A DNA stretch of 64,000 nucleotides from NCBI RefSeq assembly GCF_020740535.1, contig NZ_CP082362.1, forward strand, positions 248,001-312,000, in the 5' to 3' direction. Source of the stretch: Streptomyces profundus (GTDB taxonomy: Bacteria; Actinomycetota; Actinomycetes; Streptomycetales; Streptomycetaceae). The first letter of the stretch is position 1. The number at the start of each line of letters is the position of its first letter. The notes beneath the pieces are model-generated. The model was not told where the DNA came from and searched no databases. It worked only from the letters and a program-made list of their open reading frames with translations. The translations under genes and the position numbers were made by a program. Shown piece by piece: positions 1 through 8,292 of the stretch.

Positions 1-1
1 C

Positions 2-2386
2 CCTGACGGCGCGACGCTGGCCGTGGCCGCCCGGGGGCAGGCGTTCACGCTGGGCCCCTGGTCGGGCCCGGTGCGCCGGCACGGCCGGCCGGCCGGGGTG
101 CGGTACCGGCTGGTCGACTGGCTGGCCGACGGCACACGGCTGGTGGCCGTCGCCTCCGACCAGCGCCCGGACGAGCGCCTGGTGACGCTGTCGGCGGAGG
201 GCGGCGAGGCCGAGACCGAGCTGGTGGCCGGCGGGTTCGGCTGCGTCACCGAGCTGGTCGCCGCCCCCTCGGGCGGCTGGGTGGCGTTCGCCACCAACCG
301 GCAGGAGCTGTGGGTGGTGGACGCCGGGGCCGAACGGCCGGCGCCCCGTCTGGTGGATCGCGCGAGGGCGGACCGGATCGCCGATCTGACCTGGTCGCCG
401 GACAGCCGGTGGCTGGCCTACACCCGCCCGGAGGGCCCGCACCGTTCGGCGATCTCGGTGGCCGAGGCCGGGCCGTGGACGGTCCACCCGGTCACCGAGC
501 CCGTGCTGCGCGACAGCTGCCCCGCGTTCGACCCGCAGGGCCGCTTCCTCTACTTCCTGGGGCAGCGTGACCCGCACCCCGAATACGACCAGGTCAGGTT
601 CGACCTGGGCTTCCCGTTCGGCACCCGGGCGTATGTGGTGGCGCTGCGGGCGGGCGACACCGACCCCTTCGAGGTCGAGAGCCCCACGCGGGCCACCGGC
701 CCCGAGGCCGCGCCGGACGAGGGGACGCCGCCCCGCGTCGAGATCGACCTGCCGGGCCTCGCCGACCGGGTGGCGCCGCTGCCGGTGGCCGAGGGACGGC
801 ACGCGGGAGTCATCGGCGTGCCCGGCGGCGCGCTGCTGCTCACCCAGCCGCTGACGCCCCCCGGCGGGGAACGGGTCGAGGGCATGCCGGATGGCACCGT
901 CACCCTGGCCACCTGGTCGGGCCCGGAGGTCACCGAGGAGTGGCTCGGCCCGCTCGACGAGATCGTCGCCTCCGCACGGGGCGAGGTGCTGCTCTGCCGG
1001 GCCGCCAGCCGGCTGCGTGTGCTGCGCACCGAGTCCGTCGCCCAGGTCACCGCCGAACACCCGGGGCTCGACGCGCCTCCCGGTTCCCGTACCGGCTGGG
1101 TGGACTTGGACCGGATCAGGGTGCCGCTGCGCCCCGAGGGCGAGTGGCGGCAGATGTTCCGCGAGGCGTGGCGGCTCCAGCGGGAGTCCTTCTGGGACGC
1201 GGACATGGCCGGCGTCGACTGGGACGCGATGTACCAGCGCTACGCGCCGCTGGCCGAACGGGTCGCCTGCCGCTCGGAGTTGTCCGATCTGATCTGGGAG
1301 CTCCAGGGCGAGCTCGGCACCTCGCACGCCTACGAGCAGGGCGGCGAGTACCCGGGGCGGCAGGCACAGGGCCAGGGTTTCCTCGGGGTGGACTGGGCCG
1401 AGCCCGCCCAGAACGCCGAGCCCGCCGAGAACGCCGAGCCCGCCGAGAACGCGGCGGGCGGCGGCTGGCGGGTCGCCCGGGTGCTGCGCGGCGACCCGTG
1501 GAACCCGAAGGCCACCTCGCCGTGCCGCCGGCTCGGCGTGGACGTGCGGGCCGGCGACGAGCTGACCGCCGTGGACGGCCAGCCGGTCGGCCCGGCCGGC
1601 CCCGGCGAGCTGCTGGTGGGGCAGGCCGGCCGGGAGGTGGAGCTGACCCTGCGGCGCGGCACGGAACCGGCGCGCCGGTTCGCCGTGGTGGCGGCCGAGA
1701 GCGAGGACCGGGCGCGCTACCTGGACTGGGTGGCGGCCAACCGGGCCGCGGTGCGGGCGCTCTCCGGCGGCCGGCTCGGCTATCTGCACGTACCGGACAT
1801 GCTGGCGGGCGGCTACGGCGACTTCGTCCGCGGCTTCCTCGGCGAACTCGCCCACGAGGGCCTGGTGGTGGACGTGCGCTACAACACCGGCGGCCACGCC
1901 TCGCCGCTGCTGCTCGACCTGCTGGCCCGACGCGGCGGAGGCGAGCAGCGGGGACGGCGCGCCGGCACGGTCAGCCACCCGGCGGAGGTGGTGGCGGGCC
2001 CTCTGGCGCTGCTGGTGAACGAACACACCGGATCGGACGGCGAGATCTTCGCGCACGGCTTCCGCCAGTTGGGCCTGGGGCGGCTGGTCGGCCGCCGCAC
2101 CTGGGGCGGGGTGGTCGCGACCTGGCCGCGTCATGTGCTGGCGGACGGGACGGTCACGACCCAACCCGAGTTCCGGTTCTATCTGAACGGGGTGGGCGAC
2201 CTGTTGGAGAACCGGGGCGTCGAACCCGACCTGCCGGTGGACCGGCCGCCCCGTCTGGAGTGGCCCGCCGAGGACGCGCAACTCCACGCCGCCGTGCGGC
2301 TGTTGCTCGACGAGCTGGCGACGGGCGCCGAGGTCCGCACCCTGCTGGACGGGGTCGCGGTCGGCGAGCGGCGGACGGCGCGGTGA
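2..2386 (+). CDS. Tricorn-like S41 protease, 5'-truncated by window edge
   Basis: The reading frame is open from the first bases, so the true start lies upstream; 794 codons are visible. The N-terminal half has the repeated Trp/Asp-rich strands of a beta-propeller. A PDZ-like segment follows (around GDELTAVDGQPV), then an S41 peptidase domain with the NEHTGSDGE motif, which carries the nucleophile serine of tricorn proteases. Family members are cytoplasmic and degrade short peptides released by the proteasome or Clp. An insert of three tandem six-residue repeats (EPAxNA) sits in the PDZ region at bases 1400-1453. The stop codon overlaps the start of the next gene in a GTGA. The family call is firm; any role in the adjacent polyketide cluster is unproven and unlikely. 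Confidence 0.85.
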   Translation, partial: PDGATLAVAARGQAFTLGPWSGPVRRHGRPAGVRYRLVDWLADGTRLVAVASDQRPDERLVTLSAEGGEAETELVAGGFGCVTELVAAPSGGWVAFATNRQELWVVDAGAERPAPRLVDRARADRIADLTWSPDSRWLAYTRPEGPHRSAISVAEAGPWTVHPVTEPVLRDSCPAFDPQGRFLYFLGQRDPHPEYDQVRFDLGFPFGTRAYVVALRAGDTDPFEVESPTRATGPEAAPDEGTPPRVEIDLPGLADRVAPLPVAEGRHAGVIGVPGGALLLTQPLTPPGGERVEGMPDGTVTLATWSGPEVTEEWLGPLDEIVASARGEVLLCRAASRLRVLRTESVAQVTAEHPGLDAPPGSRTGWVDLDRIRVPLRPEGEWRQMFREAWRLQRESFWDADMAGVDWDAMYQRYAPLAERVACRSELSDLIWELQGELGTSHAYEQGGEYPGRQAQGQGFLGVDWAEPAQNAEPAENAEPAENAAGGGWRVARVLRGDPWNPKATSPCRRLGVDVRAGDELTAVDGQPVGPAGPGELLVGQAGREVELTLRRGTEPARRFAVVAAESEDRARYLDWVAANRAAVRALSGGRLGYLHVPDMLAGGYGDFVRGFLGELAHEGLVVDVRYNTGGHASPLLLDLLARRGGGEQRGRRAGTVSHPAEVVAGPLALLVNEHTGSDGEIFAHGFRQLGLGRLVGRRTWGGVVATWPRHVLADGTVTTQPEFRFYLNGVGDLLENRGVEPDLPVDRPPRLEWPAEDAQLHAAVRLLLDELATGAEVRTLLDGVAVGERRTAR
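1400..1453 (+). repeat. Three in-frame 18-bp tandem repeats
   Basis: Three consecutive 18-bp units encode EPAQNA, EPAENA and EPAENA inside the tricorn-like gene, in the linker of the PDZ region. They differ by two bases in total. This looks like a slippage-prone, unstructured insertion that keeps the frame. Confidence 0.85.
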
Positions 2387-3105
2387 TCCCGGCGCCGGGC
2401 GAGTGCCACCTGTGGCTGGTCCCGGTGCGCGACCGACCTGGGTGGCTGCGGCTGCTGGACCCGGCCGAGCGGGAGCGCGCCGACCGGCTGGCCGGCACCC
2501 GGGCGGCCGAGGTGCTGGTGACGTCCCGGGCGGCGCAGCGGCTGATCGGCGCGCGCTATCTGGGCGTGCCGCCCGGGGCGGTGCGCACCGACCGGCGGTG
2601 CCGGCACTGCGGTGCCGAGGGGCACGGCCCGCCGCGCTTCGTGGGCCGGCCCGATGTGGTGCACGCCGTGTCGCACACCGAGAGTTGGCTGCTGGTCGCC
2701 GTGACGGGGGGCGCGCCGGTCGGCGTGGACCTGGAGGAGCTGACGGAGCCGGGGGACCCGGCGGCGCTGGCCAGGACGGTGCTGACGCCCGCCGAGCTGC
2801 GGCGGTTCGGCGCACTGCCGGACGCCGAGCGGACCGGGTGGCTGCGCTCCAGGTGGACCAGGAAGGAGGCCGCGATGAAGCTGACCGGCCTCGGCCTGCG
2901 CGCCAGCCCCCGGCTGCTGGACGTCACGGGGCCCCTGGCGGTGGCCGACGGGATCGCCGGCTGGCCGGCCGACCCGGTGCTCCTCCACGATCTGTCGCTG
3001 CCGGCCGGCCATGTCGGCACCCTGGCGACCACCGGTCCGGTCACCGCGCTCCACCGCCTCTCCCTCTCCGACCGGGTACCCACCCGGCACGTCGCCCGAC
3101 GCTGA
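2383..3105 (+). CDS. Sfp-type 4'-phosphopantetheinyl transferase
   Basis: The 240-residue product would transfer phosphopantetheine from CoA to the conserved serine of the ACPs in this cluster. It shows the family signatures in order: VSHTES near the middle, GVDLEEL (metal-binding acidic residues) and WTRKEAAMKLTGLGL. The length fits the Sfp/HetI class. The GTG start at 2383 overlaps the preceding TGA by 4 bp, so the two genes are translationally coupled. It lies at the edge of a cluster with at least seven carrier domains, so activation of those carriers is its likely job. A strong hairpin follows. The enzyme call is firm; dedication to this cluster is inferred from position. Confidence 0.9.
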   Translation: MIPAPGECHLWLVPVRDRPGWLRLLDPAERERADRLAGTRAAEVLVTSRAAQRLIGARYLGVPPGAVRTDRRCRHCGAEGHGPPRFVGRPDVVHAVSHTESWLLVAVTGGAPVGVDLEELTEPGDPAALARTVLTPAELRRFGALPDAERTGWLRSRWTRKEAAMKLTGLGLRASPRLLDVTGPLAVADGIAGWPADPVLLHDLSLPAGHVGTLATTGPVTALHRLSLSDRVPTRHVARR

Positions 3106-3147
3106 ACGGACGACGCGGCGGAAGAGCTCGCCGACTCGGCGCCTGCC

Positions 3148-3181
3148 GGGTGGGGTGCCGGGCGGAGCCGGCACCCCACCC
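3148..3181. terminator. Bidirectional hairpin terminator
   Basis: A perfect 14-bp stem (3148-3161 with 3168-3181) encloses a 6-nt loop. It sits between the convergent ends of the phosphopantetheinyl transferase (3105) and the luciferase-like gene (3185). There is no T-run, as is common in Streptomyces. Confidence 0.8.
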
Positions 3182-3184
3182 CGG

Positions 3185-4126
3185 TCAGGACGCCGCGGTG
3201 CGGGTGAGGTGGCCGGCCAGCTGCCAGGTGCGGAGGCGCTCGCGGTCGGAGCGGAGGCCCGTCTGGGTGAACACGACCTCGGTCGCCCCCGCGTCGAGGT
3301 AGCGGCGGACACCGGCGGCCACCGTGTTCTCGTCACCCACCAGGGCCAGTTCCACCGGGTGCGCGACGCCCTCGGCGGCCACCACCCGCTGGTAGGAGGG
3401 GATGTTCGCGTAGGCGGCGAGCCGGACTGCGGCGATCTGCCGGGCCACGTCGGGGTCGTCGGTGACGACGGCGGGGACGGCGGCGACGATCCGCGGGGCG
3501 GGCCGGCCGACGGCCTGGGCCGACCTGGTCAGGGTCGGCACGATCCGTTCGGCCAGGGTGCGAGGGCCGGCCAGGAACGGGAGGGTGCCGTCGGCCAGTT
3601 CGCCCGTGACACGGAGCGCCTGCGGGCCCATCGCGGCGACCAGCAGGGGCACGGAGTGCCCGCCGGCCACGGCCGTCGGCAGCGGCGGGCGCGCGGTGAC
3701 GCTGCTCCCGGCGAACGAGGGCCGTTCGCCGTCGAGCACCTGCCGGAGCACGGTGAGTGCCTCCCGCAGATGCCCGATCGGCGGCGGGTAGGGCGTGCCG
3801 TAGGCGGGTTCGAGCAGGGCCCGCACGCCCGTGCCGACGCCCAGGGTGAAGCGGCCCCGGGTCGCCGCCTGGGCGGTCCCCGCCGAAGCGGCCAGGTTCA
3901 GCGGGTGCCGTGGGTAGAGCGGCACGACCTGGGTGCCCACGTCCACCTCGGGGACCTCGCGTCCGACCACGGCCGCCAGGGTGATCGCGTCGTGGTCGAA
4001 GAGCTGACTGAACCAGAGCGACCTCACTCCGGCCCGCGCCAACTGACGTGCCTGGGAGACGAGTTCGTCCACGGTGTTGCCCGCCGCCGGATTCTCTCCG
4101 GCTGGCAGGGCGATGCCGACGGTCAC
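3185..4126 (-). CDS. Luciferase-like (LLM class) flavin/F420 oxidoreductase
   Basis: The 313-residue product fits the bacterial luciferase-like TIM-barrel family, whose members use F420 or FMN. Supporting features are an N-terminal AGVRSLWFSQ-type strand, TRGRFTLGVGTG in the middle (the usual GR-LGLGTG signature) and a C-terminal VGDENTVAAGVRRYLDAGA segment. The GTG start at 4126 overlaps the stop of the upstream regulator by 4 bp (GTGA). It has an AGGAA ribosome site inside that gene, so it is the last gene of a decarboxylase-regulator-oxidoreductase unit. The substrate cannot be read from sequence. An oxidative tailoring step in the polyketide pathway is a reasonable inference from the operon. 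Confidence 0.8.
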   Translation of the reverse strand: MTVGIALPAGENPAAGNTVDELVSQARQLARAGVRSLWFSQLFDHDAITLAAVVGREVPEVDVGTQVVPLYPRHPLNLAASAGTAQAATRGRFTLGVGTGVRALLEPAYGTPYPPPIGHLREALTVLRQVLDGERPSFAGSSVTARPPLPTAVAGGHSVPLLVAAMGPQALRVTGELADGTLPFLAGPRTLAERIVPTLTRSAQAVGRPAPRIVAAVPAVVTDDPDVARQIAAVRLAAYANIPSYQRVVAAEGVAHPVELALVGDENTVAAGVRRYLDAGATEVVFTQTGLRSDRERLRTWQLAGHLTRTAAS

Positions 4127-6510
4127 AGCAGGGGTTCCTTTCTGATGAGGGCCGGCTGGCCGACGGGCGGCCGGCGCGGTTCGAACAGGCCGGGTGGCCG
4201 GCTCTTGCGGAGCGGGACCCGCGCCTCGCCGCCGCCCCTGGCCTGCGGCCCGCGGGCGAGCAGGCGGTGCAGGGCGCTCTCGCCCACGGTGTCGCCGGCG
4301 CCCCTGGCCCCGCGGAGCGCGCCCTCGGCGGCCTCCCGCCACTCGGCCGTGCGGCGCGCCTCGTCCGTGGCGCCGGCGGCGACCACCAACTCCCAGCAGG
4401 GGCCGGGTTCGTGGGCGGACTCGGCCAGCCGGGCGAAGGCCAGCAGTTCGGCGCGTGCCTCGGCGCCCCAGCGCTCGGGCGAGGCGAGCAGCGCGTCCAC
4501 CACCCCGGCCGGCAGTGCCCAGCGCGCGACCCGGCCCGGCGGGAGCTGGGGCCGGTGCATGCGCCTGGCCGCCTCGTCGGCGAGGGTGAGCCAGCCGCCG
4601 AACACCCGGCGCAGCGTGGCGGCCCGCTCCGCGCGGGTCTCCCGCAGCCCGACCAGCTCGCGCGCCAGCACCCGTTCGAGCGGCGGCAGCCGGTAGCGGG
4701 TGGCGGCGCCGTGGCCGTCGACGACCTCGACCAGCCGGGCGTCGACCAGCGCCTCCAACATCTCGGCCGCCGGGCCCGGCGCGTCGTCGAGCAGCGGCCC
4801 CGCCATCCAGCCGGGGCAGGTACCGGCCGGCAGCAGGCCGAGCCGGCCGAACAGCCGGCGCGCCGGCACCGGCAGCTGGTCGAGATCCCGGCGCAGGCTG
4901 GCACGCAGGTCAACGCCGTGGCAGCCCAACTGGTCCAGGCGGGTGGGGTCCTCGCGCAGGCCGGTGAGCAGGTCGGCGAGGCGCCAGTGCGGGCGGGCGG
5001 CGATCCTGGCGGCGGCTCCGGCCAGGGCCAGGGGGAGCCCGCCGCACAGCTCGACCAGCCGCCCGGCCGCCTCGTCCTCGACGCGGGTCCGCTCGGCCCC
5101 CAGCAGCCAGGACAGCAGCCGCACCCCGTCCGCCACGTCCAGGGCGGGGATCTCGTGGCGGACCGCGCCGGCCGGCGCCAGGCCCCGGCGGCGGGTGGTG
5201 ACCAGCAGCGGGCAGCGGGGGTCCCCGGGCAGCAGCGGCCTCAGCTGGGACTCGTCCACCGCGTCCTCCAGCAGGATCAGCACCCGGCGGCCGGCCAGCG
5301 CGCTGCGGTAGAGGGCGGCCCTGGCCTCCAGGTCGGGGGGGATCTCGGCGACGGAGTGGCCGAGGCCCCGCAGAAAGCGTTCCAGCACGTCGCCGATGTC
5401 CTGGGGGCGGCCCGCGCGGTCCGTCAGCCGGGCGTAGAGCTGTCCGTCGGGGAAGGCGCCCGCGACGGCGTGGGCTGCCTCGACGGCGAGGTGCGACATG
5501 CCGACGCCGGCGCGCCCGGTGAGCACCGCGACGGAGACGCCGGCCGTCTCGGGGACGGCGAGCAACTGCCGCCGCAGCCGGTCGAGTCGCTCGCCGTGGC
5601 AGGCCGTCCCCTGCGGGCGGGCCGGCAGCATCCTGGGCACGGGAGGGGTGACGCCGCCGGCGGCCGGCGCGGGGGGTCCCGGCTCGGCCCGGTCGGCGAG
5701 GATGTCCTGGTGGAGCTGACGCAGCGCCAGGCTGGGCTCAAGCCCCAGCTCGGCGACGAGCACCGCGCGTAGAGAACGGTAGGCGGCCAGCGCCTCGACC
5801 CGCCGGTCCGACCGGTAGAGCGCGGTCATCAGCTGCCCCACCAGCCGCTCCCGCAGGGGGTGTTCGGCGACGGCGACGGCCAACTCGCCGATGCTCTCCC
5901 GGTGCAGGCCCAGGCGGAGTTCGGCCTCGACGCACTCCTCGACGGCGGCGACCCTGCGCTCGGCGATCCGCGCCCGGTGCTCCCCCACCAGCCGGCTGTC
6001 CACGCCGGCGACCGGCTCGCCGCGCCACAGCGCCAGCGCCTCCCGGAAGGCGCGGCGGGCGCGGTGCGCGTCGCGGGCCGCGCCCGCCGCCCGGCCGCGC
6101 GCCACCAGCTCCTCGAAGACGGCGAGGTCCAGCTCGCCGGGACCGACCTCGACGACATAGCCGGCGCCCCTGGTCCTGATGCGCTCGCCGAGGCCGGCGC
6201 GCTCCAGCAGCCGGCGGAGCGCCGACACCGCGGTCTGCACCTGGGCCCTCGCGGTCGCCGGCGGCTCCCCGTCCCAGAGCCCGTCCACCAGCCCGTCCAA
6301 CGTCACCAGCCGGTTGGCGTTGAGCAACAGCAGGGCGAGAACGACCTGTTGGCGGCGCGCGGTCACCAGCACCTGCTCGGTGCCGTGCACCTGGAGCAGG
6401 CCGAGAATCCGGAAGCGCGGTGCCGGGGACGGGCCGTCCGGCGGTGCCTGGGCCTCCCCGAACGGGTCGGCGCCGGACGAATGGATGCCTCGTGGGTCGA
6501 GCGTGCGCAC
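4123..6510 (-). CDS. SARP-family regulator with degenerate NB-ARC domain
   Basis: The 795-residue product has an OmpR-like winged-helix DNA-binding domain (about residues 30-120), a bacterial transcriptional activation domain (about 125-270) and an NB-ARC-like ATPase half (about 300-600), as in AfsR. SARPs activate antibiotic clusters by binding direct heptamer repeats at promoters. The Walker A motif is GRAGVGMSH with Met338 where the family has the ATP-binding lysine; the Walker B region (VLILLEDA, about 410-417), TTR sensor and GGLPLAL motifs remain. The GTG start has AAGGGG six bases upstream. It lies between the decarboxylase and the oxidoreductase genes on the same strand, facing away from the PKS operon. 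It is the best candidate for the pathway activator. Confidence 0.9.
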   Translation of the reverse strand: MRTLDPRGIHSSGADPFGEAQAPPDGPSPAPRFRILGLLQVHGTEQVLVTARRQQVVLALLLLNANRLVTLDGLVDGLWDGEPPATARAQVQTAVSALRRLLERAGLGERIRTRGAGYVVEVGPGELDLAVFEELVARGRAAGAARDAHRARRAFREALALWRGEPVAGVDSRLVGEHRARIAERRVAAVEECVEAELRLGLHRESIGELAVAVAEHPLRERLVGQLMTALYRSDRRVEALAAYRSLRAVLVAELGLEPSLALRQLHQDILADRAEPGPPAPAAGGVTPPVPRMLPARPQGTACHGERLDRLRRQLLAVPETAGVSVAVLTGRAGVGMSHLAVEAAHAVAGAFPDGQLYARLTDRAGRPQDIGDVLERFLRGLGHSVAEIPPDLEARAALYRSALAGRRVLILLEDAVDESQLRPLLPGDPRCPLLVTTRRRGLAPAGAVRHEIPALDVADGVRLLSWLLGAERTRVEDEAAGRLVELCGGLPLALAGAAARIAARPHWRLADLLTGLREDPTRLDQLGCHGVDLRASLRRDLDQLPVPARRLFGRLGLLPAGTCPGWMAGPLLDDAPGPAAEMLEALVDARLVEVVDGHGAATRYRLPPLERVLARELVGLRETRAERAATLRRVFGGWLTLADEAARRMHRPQLPPGRVARWALPAGVVDALLASPERWGAEARAELLAFARLAESAHEPGPCWELVVAAGATDEARRTAEWREAAEGALRGARGAGDTVGESALHRLLARGPQARGGGEARVPLRKSRPPGLFEPRRPPVGQPALIRKEPLL

Positions 6511-6574
6511 GTGTACCCCTTGGTATGGACGGTGGTGGTCCGAATGGTCGGTCCGGACCAGGCCGGATGGTGGC

Positions 6575-7825
6575 TCAGACCAGGACCTCGGCCGGGTCCG
6601 GGTGGCCGAGGAAGCCGTTGGGCGAGGCGGTCAGCCCGTAGGCGCCGGCCTGGAAGACGGCGATGAGGTCGCCGACCTCGGCCCTGGGCAGGGCGACCCG
6701 GTCCCCCAGCACGTCGAGCGGCGTGCACAGGCAGCCGACGACGCTGACGACCTCGGGCTCCCCCGTGTCCGGGCCTGCCGCCCGGTGGGCGAGCGTGATC
6801 GGGTAGTTGCGGCGGATCACCTGCCCGAAGTTCCCCGAGGCGGCGAGCTGGTGGTGCAGGCCGCCGTCCACCACCAGGAAGGTGGTGCCGCGCGACTCCT
6901 TGCGGTCCACCACGCGGGTCAGATAGACGCCGGCCTCGCCGACCAGATAGCGGCCCAGCTCCACCACCACCCGCGCCTGGGGCTGGTGCGGCCTGACCCG
7001 CTGGGCCATCAGCTCCCCCAGACGCGCCCCGACCTCGGCCAGGTCGAGCGGGGTGTCCCTGGGCGCGTAGGGGATGCCGAAGCCGCCGCCGAGGTTCAGG
7101 TAGCGCAGCGGGCCCGGCAGCGACTCGCTGAGCCGCAGGACCAGTTCGACGGTGGCGCGCTGGGCGTCGCGCAGGCTGTCGGCCCTGAGGTTCTGCGAGC
7201 CGGCGAAGACGTGGAACCCCAGCGGGTCGAGCCCGGCCGCCGCCGCCTCGGCGAGGAGCTCGGGGACCCGTTCCGCGTCCACGCCGAACTGCTGCGGGCC
7301 GCCGCCGAGGCGCATCCCGGCGCCCTTGACGGTGAAGTCCGGGTTGACGCGCAGCGCGACCCTGGCGGGCAGGGCGAGCCGTTCGGCGACGTCCCGCACC
7401 CGGGCCAGCTCGGTGGCCGACTCCAGTTCGACGGTGACGCCGGCGGCGACCGCGCGGCGCAGCTCGGCGGTGCTCTTGCCCGGGCCGGCGAAGCTGACCC
7501 GGGTGGGCGGCATCCCGGTGTCCAGGGCGCGCGCCAACTCGCCGCCCGAGGCGATGTCGAACCCGTCGACCAGGCCGGCCATATGGTGCAGCACGGCGGG
7601 CATCGGATTGGCCTTGACCGCGTAGCTGAGCCGGACGTCGTCGGGCAGCGCGGCCCTGACGGCGGCCACGCGCCGGGTGATCAGCTCCCGGTCGTAGGCG
7701 AAGAACGGCGTGCCGCCGACCCTTTCGGCCAGCCGCTCGGCGGGAACTCCGCCGATCTCAAGCCCTTCTCCGGCCCGCTCGAAAAGCGTGTCGCCGAGCG
7801 TGCCGCCCGACACCGTGATGACCAC
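6575..7825 (-). CDS. PLP-dependent decarboxylase, ornithine/DAP fold, acyl-carrier type
   Basis: The 416-residue product belongs to the type III PLP decarboxylase fold. The PLP lysine is in YAVKANP (Lys71); LNLGGGFGIPY is the phosphate-binding glycine loop and GCLCTPLDVLGD the C-terminal active-site cysteine region. It most resembles the subgroup with BtrK of butirosin biosynthesis, which decarboxylates L-glutamyl bound to an ACP, and the decarboxylases found beside an acyl-AMP ligase and ACP in exosortase-A loci. This cluster also has such a ligase and ACP (38.9-40.7 kb), so decarboxylation of an aminoacyl-ACP is a plausible role. The GTG start at 7825 has a GGGGGAG ribosome site. The gene is divergent from PKS1. 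A free amino acid as substrate is not excluded. Confidence 0.8.
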   Translation of the reverse strand: MVITVSGGTLGDTLFERAGEGLEIGGVPAERLAERVGGTPFFAYDRELITRRVAAVRAALPDDVRLSYAVKANPMPAVLHHMAGLVDGFDIASGGELARALDTGMPPTRVSFAGPGKSTAELRRAVAAGVTVELESATELARVRDVAERLALPARVALRVNPDFTVKGAGMRLGGGPQQFGVDAERVPELLAEAAAAGLDPLGFHVFAGSQNLRADSLRDAQRATVELVLRLSESLPGPLRYLNLGGGFGIPYAPRDTPLDLAEVGARLGELMAQRVRPHQPQARVVVELGRYLVGEAGVYLTRVVDRKESRGTTFLVVDGGLHHQLAASGNFGQVIRRNYPITLAHRAAGPDTGEPEVVSVVGCLCTPLDVLGDRVALPRAEVGDLIAVFQAGAYGLTASPNGFLGHPDPAEVLV

Positions 7826-8292
7826 CTGTGCTCCCCCTCATCGCCCGTCGGGCGCTTCGCTCCGGGTCCCGTCCGGAGGCTTCCGGCCCGCCCCTCACGG
7901 ACGGGCGGAAGCATCCGTGAGCACGCTTTCAAGCGTCACCCCCACTCCACATGGGGGGGCGCTCCCCATATTCCCGAGAATCCCCGGCCAAGCTCCCCCA
8001 TGTCTCCGAACGTTGCCGGGTAGCCGCAGGTCAGACGCTCGCGCCGTGGGGGGTTCGACGCCGATGGCAGCTTCCTGACCAGCGTTTCCTGTCAGCGGGC
8101 GGCGCCCTGGATCTTCTTGACTGCCCATCGGCGAGCGCACAGGATCGGTCTTCGTCCGGCCGGTGCGACCGGCCGGGGCGCGCCGGTGTGTTCCCCGTCG
8201 TCGCCGTTGTCCCCGCCGCGCCCCGCGCGTTTCCTCCCCTGAGCCCCTCTCGCTGTTCGTATCCGAATGTCCCCGCGACGGTTGGTGAGCAC
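7826..8292. promoter_or_regulatory. Divergent regulatory region between decarboxylase and PKS operons
   Basis: This 467-bp gap has no supportable gene and must hold both main cluster promoters. It contains ACGCTT-TC-AAGCGT (7923-7936), TCACGGA/TCCGTGA arms (7895-7901 and 7914-7920), and ACATGGGGG/CCCCCATGT arms (7949-7957 and 7995-8003). A 13-bp near-direct repeat starts with TTCCTG at 8072 and again at 8086. SARPs bind direct repeats, so the last is a possible but unproven SARP site. No consensus -10/-35 pair stands out. Confidence 0.6.

Noticed and set aside
2..2386. Tricorn-like protease as part of the polyketide cluster
   Set aside because: It is coupled to the phosphopantetheinyl transferase gene, but the family is housekeeping proteolysis and nothing in the pathway needs it.
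7951..8292. Longer upstream start for PKS1
   Set aside because: The extra 114 residues are unrelated to PKS N-termini and cover the divergent promoter region with its palindromes.
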